38,213 nt of DNA from Alistipes sp. CAG:268. GTDB lineage: Bacteria; Bacteroidota; Bacteroidia; Bacteroidales; Rikenellaceae. Made by a program: the position numbers and the translations under genes. The stretch spans positions 28,740-66,952 of the forward strand of contig FR892001.1 of NCBI GenBank assembly GCA_000434235.1, read 5' to 3'. Of this stretch, positions 31,485 to 38,213 are shown in pieces. The notes below the pieces were generated by a model, which was not told the DNA's origin, searched no databases, and saw nothing but the letters and a program-made list of their open reading frames with translations. Numbering within the stretch: the stretch's first letter is position 1; the number at the start of each line of letters is the position of its first letter.

Positions 31485-33380
31485 ATGGAATATACGATTC
31501 TGATTCTGCTGCTGCCGTTCGTGAGTTTCCTCGTGCTCGGCATCGCCGGCATGAAGCTCCGACCCGCGGTGGCCGGCGCCATCGGCACGGCCGTAGTGGC
31601 CGTGGTGGCGGTCCTGAGCTACACGGCCGCCGGGGAGTACTTCTTCGGCGTGGGGCGTGACGCCGCGGGCCTCTATCCGACGCTCGTGCCGTGGAACACC
31701 GTCTGGCTGCCCATCAGTCAGACGCTGCACATCGACCTGGGCATCCAGCTCGACCCGATCTCGGTGATGATGCTTGTCGTCATCTCGACCGTCTCGCTCA
31801 TGGTCCACATCTACTCGTTCGGCTACATGAAGGGCGAGCGGGGCTTCCAGCGCTACTACGCTTTCCTGTCGCTCTTCACGATGAGCATGATGGGGCTGGT
31901 CGTGGCCACGAACATCTTCCAGATGTACCTCTTCTGGGAACTGGTGGGCGTAAGCTCCTATCTGCTGATCGGCTTCTACTACACGAAGCCCGAGGCCATC
32001 GCCGCCTCGAAGAAGGCCTTCATCGTGACCCGTTTCGCCGACCTGGGTTTTCTCGTAGGCATCCTTTTCTACGGTTACTACGCCGGGACCTTCTCCTTCA
32101 CGCCCGATACGGCCATGCTGGCCGCCGCCGGAGGGATGATCCCGCTGGCACTGGGGCTGATGTTCATCGGCGGCGCCGGCAAGAGCGCCATGTTCCCGCT
32201 GCACATCTGGCTGCCCGACGCCATGGAGGGTCCGACGCCCGTCTCGGCGCTGATCCATGCCGCGACGATGGTCGTCGCCGGTGTCTACCTCGTGGCGCGG
32301 ATGTTCCCCCTGTTCATCGGCTATGCCCCCGAGGTGCTGCACTGGACGGCCTACATCGGGGCCTTCACAGCGCTCTACGCCGCCGTGGTGGCCTGCGTGC
32401 AGAGCGACATCAAGCGCGTGCTGGCCTTCAGCACCATCTCGCAGATCGGCTTCATGATCGTCTCGCTCGGCGTCTGCACCTCGGCCGATCCCCACGCGGG
32501 CGGGCTGGGCTACATGGCCTCGATGTTCCACCTCTTCACCCATGCCCTGTTCAAGGCGTTGCTCTTCCTCGGGGCGGGCTGCATCATCCATGCCGTCCAT
32601 TCGAACGAGATGTCGGCCATGGGCGGCCTGCGCCGCTACATGCCCCTGACGCATGTGACCTTCCTCGTGGCCTGCCTGGCCATTGCGGGCATCTGGCCCC
32701 TGAGCGGCTTCTTCTCCAAGGATGAGATCCTCACGGCCTGCTTCGCCTTCAGCCCCGTCATGGGGTGGGTGATGACCGCCATTGCCGGACTGACGGCCTT
32801 CTACATGTTCCGCCTCTACTTCAACATCTTCTGGGGGCGTGAGAACCGCGAGCTGCATGCGGCCCACGCGCCGCATGAGGCCCCGTTGAGCATGACCCTG
32901 CCGCTGGTATTCCTTGCCGTCGTGACGCTCTTTGCCGGCTGGATCCCCTTCGGCGAGTTCGTCTCGTCGGACGGCGCCGCCTATACGATCCACATCGACC
33001 GCAGCGTCGCTGCCGTGAGCCTCTGCGTGGCCGTGGCCGCCATTGCGCTGGCCACGTGGATGTATGCCCGCGAAAAGCAGCCTGTGGCCGACCGTCTGGC
33101 AGCGGCCTTCCCGACGCTGCACCGTGCGGCCTACCACCGCTTCTACATCGACGAGGTCTACCAGTTCGTCACCCATCGCGTGATCTTCGCCTGCATCTCG
33201 ACACCGATCGCCTGGTTCGACCGCCACGTCGTGGACGGCTTCATGAACCTGCTGGCCACGGCGACCCACGGTGCGGCCGCCGCCATCCGGGGCATGCAGA
33301 GCGGCAGCGTGCAGCGCTACTGCATCTGGATGCTGGGCGGTGCGCTGGGCCTTACGATCCTGATTCTTCTCATCCGCTAA
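31485..33380 (+). CDS. nuoL: NADH-quinone oxidoreductase subunit L
   Basis: A 631-residue antiporter-like membrane subunit at the distal end of the pumping arm. It has about 16 helices, with GKSAMFPLHIWLPDAMEGPTPVSALIHAATMV in part as the family signature (lysine and histidine for proton transfer). The glutamate of helix 5 lies in YLFWELVGVSSYLLIGFYY. C-terminal residues of about 530-631 include the long lateral helix and the final transmembrane segment (IWMLGGALGLTILILLIR). It is 15 bp ahead of nuoM. Length is close to the E. coli protein (613). Confidence 0.96.
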   Translation: MEYTILILLLPFVSFLVLGIAGMKLRPAVAGAIGTAVVAVVAVLSYTAAGEYFFGVGRDAAGLYPTLVPWNTVWLPISQTLHIDLGIQLDPISVMMLVVISTVSLMVHIYSFGYMKGERGFQRYYAFLSLFTMSMMGLVVATNIFQMYLFWELVGVSSYLLIGFYYTKPEAIAASKKAFIVTRFADLGFLVGILFYGYYAGTFSFTPDTAMLAAAGGMIPLALGLMFIGGAGKSAMFPLHIWLPDAMEGPTPVSALIHAATMVVAGVYLVARMFPLFIGYAPEVLHWTAYIGAFTALYAAVVACVQSDIKRVLAFSTISQIGFMIVSLGVCTSADPHAGGLGYMASMFHLFTHALFKALLFLGAGCIIHAVHSNEMSAMGGLRRYMPLTHVTFLVACLAIAGIWPLSGFFSKDEILTACFAFSPVMGWVMTAIAGLTAFYMFRLYFNIFWGRENRELHAAHAPHEAPLSMTLPLVFLAVVTLFAGWIPFGEFVSSDGAAYTIHIDRSVAAVSLCVAVAAIALATWMYAREKQPVADRLAAAFPTLHRAAYHRFYIDEVYQFVTHRVIFACISTPIAWFDRHVVDGFMNLLATATHGAAAAIRGMQSGSVQRYCIWMLGGALGLTILILLIR

Positions 33381-33395
33381 TTCGACGCTGTTATT

Positions 33396-34880
33396 ATGAA
33401 TATGCTATCCCTGTTCCCCCTCATCCCGCTGGTGATGCTGCTGGGGCTTTGGATTTCGAAATCGACGCGGCAGATCCATGCCGTGATGGTCACCGGCTCG
33501 TCGCTGCTGCTGGTACTGGCCGTCGTGCTGGTCTTCCGGTTCCTCGGCTTGCGCGAGGCGGGCGAGACGGCCGCGATGCTGCTGACCGACAGCCATGTAT
33601 GGTACGCCCCGCTCAACATCCACTACGCCATCGGCGTGGACGGCATCTCGGTGGCGATGCTGCTCCTGTCGGCCATCATCGTCTTTACGGGCACATTCGC
33701 CTCGTGGCAGATGAAGACCGACGTCAAGGAGTACTTCCTCTGGTTCTGCCTGTTGAGTGTCGGGGTCTTCGGATTCTTCATCTCGGTGGACCTCTTCACG
33801 ATGTTCATGTTCTACGAGGTGGCGCTCATCCCGATGTACCTGCTCATCGGCGTCTGGGGCAGCGGCCGCAAGGAGTATTCGGCCATGAAACTCACGCTGA
33901 TGCTCATGGGCGGCTCGGCCTTCCTGCCGATCGGCATCCTGGGCATCTACTTCGGCTCGGGGGCCCAGACGATGAACGTACTGGAGATCGCCGCGCTGCA
34001 CAACATCCCCCTTGCCGAGCAGCGCATCTGGTTCCCGCTCGTCTTCATCGGCTTCGGCGTCCTGGGAGCCCTTTTCCCCTTCCACACGTGGAGTCCCGAC
34101 GGCCACGCCTCGGCCCCGACGGCCGTGTCGATGCTCCATGCCGGCGTGCTGATGAAATTGGGCGGCTACGGATGCTTCCGCGTGGCGATGTTCCTGCTGC
34201 CCGAGGCGGCGCACGAACTGAGCTGGATCTTCATTCTGCTGACGACCGTATCGGTGGTCTACGGGGCCCTTTCGGCCTGCGTGCAGACCGACCTGAAGTA
34301 CATCAACGCCTATTCCTCGGTGTCGCACTGCGGACTGGTGCTCTTCGCCATCCTGATGATGAACGAGACGGCCGCCACGGGTGCCGTGCTGCAGATGCTG
34401 AGCCACGGACTGATGACGGCGCTCTTCTTCGCCCTGATCGGCATGATCTACGGCCGCACCCATACGCGTGACGTCCGCCAGCTCGCCGGTCTGATGAAGA
34501 TCATGCCCTTCCTGGCCGTGGGCTACGTCATCGCCGGTCTGGCCAACCTCGGTCTTCCAGGCCTGAGCGGCTTCGTGGCCGAGATGACGATCTTCAACGG
34601 CGCCTTCATGCACGCCGACACGTTCCACCGCGTCGTGACGATCATCGCCTGCACGTCGATCGTCATCACGGCGGTCTACATCCTGCGCGTCGTGGGTCGC
34701 ATCCTCTACGGCACCTGCACCAACCCCGAGCACCTGAAGCTCTCGGATGCCACGTGGGACGAACGCTTTTCGGTCATCTGCCTCATCGTCGCCGTTGCCG
34801 GCATGGGTCTGGCCCCGCTGTGGGTGAGCGACCTGGTGCGCGGCGGTGTCGGGACGGTCATTACTCACCTTTTGAATTAG
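33396..34880 (+). CDS. nuoM: NADH-quinone oxidoreductase subunit M
   Basis: A 494-residue antiporter-like membrane subunit with about 14 helices. Signatures are [20 protein letters not shown] (helix-5 Glu), [20 protein letters not shown] and [12 protein letters not shown] (proton-path Lys). Family length is about 500. It follows nuoL by 15 bp and precedes nuoN by 7 bp. Confidence 0.96.
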   Translation: MNMLSLFPLIPLVMLLGLWISKSTRQIHAVMVTGSSLLLVLAVVLVFRFLGLREAGETAAMLLTDSHVWYAPLNIHYAIGVDGISVAMLLLSAIIVFTGTFASWQMKTDVKEYFLWFCLLSVGVFGFFISVDLFTMFMFYEVALIPMYLLIGVWGSGRKEYSAMKLTLMLMGGSAFLPIGILGIYFGSGAQTMNVLEIAALHNIPLAEQRIWFPLVFIGFGVLGALFPFHTWSPDGHASAPTAVSMLHAGVLMKLGGYGCFRVAMFLLPEAAHELSWIFILLTTVSVVYGALSACVQTDLKYINAYSSVSHCGLVLFAILMMNETAATGAVLQMLSHGLMTALFFALIGMIYGRTHTRDVRQLAGLMKIMPFLAVGYVIAGLANLGLPGLSGFVAEMTIFNGAFMHADTFHRVVTIIACTSIVITAVYILRVVGRILYGTCTNPEHLKLSDATWDERFSVICLIVAVAGMGLAPLWVSDLVRGGVGTVITHLLN

Positions 34881-34887
34881 ACGAGCC

Positions 34888-36315
34888 ATGAATTATACGG
34901 ATCTATTCGTTTACATGCGGGCCGAGGTGACGCTCGCGCTGCTGATCGTCCTGCTCTTCCTCTACGACCTCTTCGCCGGCGAACGGGCCCGGCGCTGCTT
35001 TACGGCCGTCGTGTGCATCCTGCTGGCCGTCGAGGCCGTCGTTGCGCTTCTGCCCGGCGAGGCGGGGTCGCTCTTCGGCGGGATGTTCCGCTACGAACCG
35101 ATGCACGGCATCGTGAAGGCCGTCCTGACCGTCGGCGCACTCATCGTCTGCCTGCAGGCAGACACATGGCTGCGGCGCGACGACACGCGCCACAAGCAGG
35201 GCGAGTTCTACATCCTCACCCTCTCGACGCTGCTGGGCATGTTCTTCATGATCGGTGCCGACAACTTCCTGATGTTCTTCATCGGCCTCGAGCTGGCTTC
35301 GGTGCCGATGGCCTGCCTGGTGGCCTTCGACAAGTACAAGGGCCATTCGGCCGAGGCGGGAGCCAAGTTCATCCTCTGCGCGCTGTTTGCCAGTGGACTG
35401 ATGCTCTACGGCATCTCGTTCCTCTACGGCACTACCGGTACGCTCTACTTCGACGACATGGCGTCGCACATCGACGGCTCGCCGCTGCAGGTTCTCTCGC
35501 TGGTCTTCTTCCTTGCTGGCCTCGGCTTCAAGCTCTCGCTCGTGCCCTTCCACCTCTGGACCGCCGACACCTACCAGGGCGCCCCGACACCCGTCACGGC
35601 CTACCTGTCGGTCGTCTCGAAGGGAGCTGCGGCCTTCGTGCTGCTCACGGTGCTGGTCAAGGTCTTCGCCCCGATGGTCGGCGAGTGGCAGACGGTGCTC
35701 TGGGCGCTTACCGTGCTGAGCATCACCGTGGCCAACCTCTTCGCCATCCGGCAGCGCAACCTCAAGCGCTTCCTGGCCTTTTCGTCGATCTCGCAGGCCG
35801 GATACATCCTGCTGGCCGTCATCGGCGGGACGCCTTTCGGCATGACCTCGCTGGTTTTCTACGTGCTGGTCTACATGGCCGCCAACCTCGCGGCCTTCGG
35901 CGTGATCGCCTCCGTCGAGCAGCACAGCGGCGGCAAGGTCGCCATCGAGGACTACAACGGGCTCTACCGCACGAACCCCCGTCTGACCGTGGCGATGACG
36001 CTGGCGCTCTTCTCGCTGGCCGGCATCCCGCCCTTCGCTGGGTTCTTCTCGAAGTTCTTCGTCTTTGCGGCCGCCTTCCGCAGCGGATTCCACCTGCTGG
36101 TCTTCATCGCCCTGCTCAATACGGTGATCTCGCTCTACTACTACCTGCTGGTGGTCAAGGCGATGTACATCACGCCGAACGAGTCGCCCATCGCGGCGTT
36201 CCGCAGCGACCGCTACACGCGCATCAGCCTCTTCTTCTGCCTGGCCGGCGTGCTGCTGCTGGGTGTGGCGAGCGCGGTCTACGACAGCATCAACGCCCTC
36301 TCCTACGGGCTCTGA
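34888..36315 (+). CDS. nuoN: NADH-quinone oxidoreductase subunit N
   Basis: A 475-residue antiporter-like membrane subunit, the last gene of the operon. Signatures are [20 protein letters not shown] (helix-5 Glu) and [20 protein letters not shown] followed by [14 protein letters not shown] (lysine and histidine of the half-channel). About 14 helices; length matches (E. coli 485). The terminator begins 23 bp after its stop. All membrane subunits A, H, J, K, L, M and N are therefore present and intact, so proton pumping should be complete. Confidence 0.96.
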   Translation: MNYTDLFVYMRAEVTLALLIVLLFLYDLFAGERARRCFTAVVCILLAVEAVVALLPGEAGSLFGGMFRYEPMHGIVKAVLTVGALIVCLQADTWLRRDDTRHKQGEFYILTLSTLLGMFFMIGADNFLMFFIGLELASVPMACLVAFDKYKGHSAEAGAKFILCALFASGLMLYGISFLYGTTGTLYFDDMASHIDGSPLQVLSLVFFLAGLGFKLSLVPFHLWTADTYQGAPTPVTAYLSVVSKGAAAFVLLTVLVKVFAPMVGEWQTVLWALTVLSITVANLFAIRQRNLKRFLAFSSISQAGYILLAVIGGTPFGMTSLVFYVLVYMAANLAAFGVIASVEQHSGGKVAIEDYNGLYRTNPRLTVAMTLALFSLAGIPPFAGFFSKFFVFAAAFRSGFHLLVFIALLNTVISLYYYLLVVKAMYITPNESPIAAFRSDRYTRISLFFCLAGVLLLGVASAVYDSINALSYGL

Positions 36316-36338
36316 TCCCGGAACGGGAATGTGACGCG

Positions 36339-36372
36339 AAAAGCCCCTGTTGCCACGGCAACAGGGGCTTTT
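36339..36372. terminator. Bidirectional terminator between nuoN and the peptidase gene
   Basis: AAAAGCCCCTGTTGCC (36339-36354) and GGCAACAGGGGCTTTT (36357-36372) make a 16-bp inverted repeat separated by two bases. The flanking A- and T-runs give U-runs for transcripts from either side. It serves the convergent nuoN and peptidase genes. Confidence 0.85.
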
Positions 36373-36421
36373 CGTATGGATGCGTGTCGGATGCCTCTCT
36401 CCGCCGCAGCGGCGGGCCCGG
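36373..36421. other. Short gap after the two-way terminator
   Basis: Only 49 bp lie between the hairpin and the peptidase stop codon. Nothing else recognisable is present. Confidence 0.6.
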
Positions 36422-38213
36422 TCAGAGGTGCTCGAGCGTGTAGTCGATCATCTTCTGCCGGACGTTGTAGGTGTCCGAAGGCAGCATCGAGTGGTTCTGG
36501 TCCGGATAGACCATCATGTCGTATTGCTTGCCGTAACGGTTCAGCGCCCGCGTCAGCTCGACGGTGTTCTGGAAGTGGACGTTGTCGTCGGCCGTGCCGT
36601 GGATGAGCAGCAGCCGGGTCTTCTCGTCGTCGAGCATCCGGGCGAAGTTGATCGGCGAGTTGTCGTCATACCCCGCGGCGTTGTATTGCGGCAGGTTGTT
36701 GTAGATCTCCGTGTAGATCGTGTCGTAGTAGCGCCACGAGGTGACCGGAGCCACGGCAATCGCCATGCGGAAGAGCCCGTGTCCCTTGAGCGCGCAGCTG
36801 ACGGCCATAAAACCTCCGTAGGACCATCCGTAGATGCCGATGCGGTCGGCATCGACCCAGGGCTGCGCGGCCATGTAGCGGGCCGTCGAGAGCTGGTCCT
36901 CGACCTCCAGGGCACCGAGCCGTCCATAGGTCTGCTTCTTGAACTTCTCGCCGCGGAATCCCGTTCCCCGGCCGTCGGCCGAGACCACGACATAGCCCTT
37001 TTCGACCAGGGCGTCCTCCCAGTCCACCGACCAGCGGTCGGCCACCTGCTGCGATCCGGGTCCCGAATACTGCGTGAGCAGTACGGGGTAGCGCTTCGAG
37101 GGGTCGAAGTCGCGCGGACGGATTATGTAGGCGTTGAGCGTGTCGCCTCGTTCGGTGGTGAAGGTGAAGAACTCCTTGACGGGAACCCTCCTGGCTGCAA
37201 GCTCCTCGCGCAGGGCGCGGCTGTCGGCCAGCGTACGGACGACGTTGCCCTCGCCGTCGCAGATCTCCACGCGGTTGGGCGTCGAGGCGTTCGAGAAGGT
37301 CGAGATGTAGTATTTCATGCCGCGGCTCGGGGCGATCGAGTAGTAGCCCTCGCCGGGCGTGAGGCGGCGCTTGTCCTTGCCGTCGAGGCGGACGCTGTAG
37401 AGGTTGCGGCGCAGGGGCGAGGTCTCGGTCGAGAGGTACCACACCCGTTTGCCGTCGGTCCCGACGACGCCGGTCACCTCCCAGGCCCCCTTGGTTACCT
37501 GTGCGAGCAGGCCTCGGCGGATGCTGTAGAGGTAGAGGTGCATGTAGCCCGTGTGGCTCTCCTGCCGCACGAGGAAGCGGTCGTTATCGACGAAGGTCAC
37601 CGTGCCGTCGTCCACCCGCTCGACATACTGCTGGGCCCGCTCCTCGTAGATGACGCGCTGGGCGCCGTGGGGCTCGCAGAGCACCATCTCGAAGGTGTTC
37701 TGGCGTCGGTTGAGGCGGTAGTACCAGAGGCGGCCGTCGGGCGTGAAGCCCAGGCGCGGGATGTACTGGTCGGTCTCGCTGCCCGTGTCGATGCGGTTCT
37801 TGGCCCCGGTCTCAAGGTCGGCGACCCAGAGCTGCAGCGTCGAGTTCTTCTCTCCGGCCTTGGGGTATTTGAACGAGTAGGCCTCGTTGTAGAGCTTGCC
37901 GTCGAAGCGCATCATCTCCATCAGAGGCACCTGCGACTCGTCGAAGCGCAGGTAGGCCAGCCGCTTGCCGTCGGGTGAGAAGGCGTAGGCGCGCGTGAAG
38001 CCGAACTCCTCCTCGTAGACCCAGTCGGTCGTGCCGTTGATGACCGAGTTCCACGCTCCGTCGTCGGTGATCCGGCGGGTCTTCTTCGTGGCGATCTCAT
38101 AGACGTAGAGGTCGTTGCGGTCCGAATAGGCGATCAGCCGCCCGTCGGGCGAGAAGGAGGCGTCGCGCGGGGCCTCGGCCTCGGGGAGGATCGGGCGGAC
38201 GACGCCGTCGGCC
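36422..38213 (-). CDS. S9B dipeptidyl peptidase (DPP IV / prolyl tripeptidyl peptidase type), C-terminal part
   Basis: The minus-strand frame runs open to the right edge, so the start and the signal peptide are outside; 596 residues are visible of about 700-750. The N-terminal side is a beta-propeller (repeats such as ASFSPDGRLIAYSDRNDLYVY). It contains the substrate N-terminus-anchoring double-Glu motif DWVYEEEFGF of DPP IV. The C-terminal alpha/beta hydrolase domain carries the catalytic triad: Ser in GWSYGGF (codon 36821-36823), Asp in GTADDNVHFQN and His in PDQNHSM. The enzyme releases di- or tripeptides after proline or alanine from peptide N-termini, usually in the periplasm or at the outer membrane. 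A distinct internal start suggested by a GTG at 37928 is not used, since homology continues upstream. Confidence 0.93.
   Translation of the reverse strand, partial: ADGVVRPILPEAEAPRDASFSPDGRLIAYSDRNDLYVYEIATKKTRRITDDGAWNSVINGTTDWVYEEEFGFTRAYAFSPDGKRLAYLRFDESQVPLMEMMRFDGKLYNEAYSFKYPKAGEKNSTLQLWVADLETGAKNRIDTGSETDQYIPRLGFTPDGRLWYYRLNRRQNTFEMVLCEPHGAQRVIYEERAQQYVERVDDGTVTFVDNDRFLVRQESHTGYMHLYLYSIRRGLLAQVTKGAWEVTGVVGTDGKRVWYLSTETSPLRRNLYSVRLDGKDKRRLTPGEGYYSIAPSRGMKYYISTFSNASTPNRVEICDGEGNVVRTLADSRALREELAARRVPVKEFFTFTTERGDTLNAYIIRPRDFDPSKRYPVLLTQYSGPGSQQVADRWSVDWEDALVEKGYVVVSADGRGTGFRGEKFKKQTYGRLGALEVEDQLSTARYMAAQPWVDADRIGIYGWSYGGFMAVSCALKGHGLFRMAIAVAPVTSWRYYDTIYTEIYNNLPQYNAAGYDDNSPINFARMLDDEKTRLLLIHGTADDNVHFQNTVELTRALNRYGKQYDMMVYPDQNHSMLPSDTYNVRQKMIDYTLEHL

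Noticed and set aside
31398..33269. Long minus-strand frame opposite nuoL
   Set aside because: Extremely His/Arg/Glu/Gly-rich, the mirror of a hydrophobic membrane protein. Not a gene.
36350..37978. Long plus-strand frame opposite the peptidase gene
   Set aside because: The minus strand encodes a clear S9B peptidase with full triad; the plus frame is a composition shadow and starts inside the terminator.
1..38213. tRNA, rRNA, CRISPR, insertion sequence or prophage elements
   Set aside because: None was seen; gaps between genes are short and codon use is uniform throughout.

Overview
The window looks like a high-GC member of the Bacteroidales, most likely Alistipes or a close relative (Rikenellaceae). 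The pointers are a SusC/SusD pair, Bacteroidetes-type promoter elements (TTTG and TAnnTTTG), a tryptophanase gene, and a complex I operon with fused nuoCD and no nuoEFG. The genus is an inference; no rRNA or other marker gene is present.

Layout: (1) 1-2455: the 3' part of a class A penicillin-binding protein, then aspartate-semialdehyde dehydrogenase (asd) and its terminator. (2) 2576-3733: a LacI-family regulator with a promoter and a perfect 16-bp palindrome just after its -7 element; a second palindrome with the same 14-bp core lies in front of the next gene. (3) 3734-19450: a polysaccharide-utilisation-type locus with a LamG-like surface lipoprotein, SusC, SusD, two tandem GxGYxYP-family proteins (the first frameshifted), a GH38 alpha-mannosidase, a GH92 alpha-mannosidase and an MFS transporter. 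(4) 19470-24246: a corrinoid methyl-transfer module on the same strand and only 19 bp behind the transporter: UroD-type methyltransferase, corrinoid protein, second UroD-type methyltransferase, cupin, CobW-type GTPase and a free-standing MetH-activation-domain protein. The last four genes overlap. A strong hairpin follows at 24268. (5) 24336-25712 (minus strand): tryptophanase. (6) 25713-26474: a regulatory region with a perfect 22-bp palindrome plus T-tract and a possible small exported protein. (7) 26475-36315: nuoA-B-CD-H-I-J-K-L-M-N. (8) A two-way terminator, then the C-terminal part of an S9B dipeptidyl peptidase on the minus strand, cut by the window edge.

The main point of interest is region 3+4. 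Eleven short gaps or overlaps, no internal terminator that I could see and a likely shared LacI-type operator suggest one transcript of about 20.5 kb. It would couple uptake and trimming of a mannose-containing glycan to a corrinoid-dependent methyl-transfer pathway. No recognised substrate-specific methyltransferase (MtaB, MttB or MtgB type) is present, so the methyl donor is unknown. An O-methylated sugar is an attractive but unproven candidate.

The remaining regions are core metabolism: peptidoglycan synthesis, Asp-family amino acids, indole production, proton-pumping respiration and peptide digestion. No tRNA, rRNA, CRISPR array or insertion sequence was seen.
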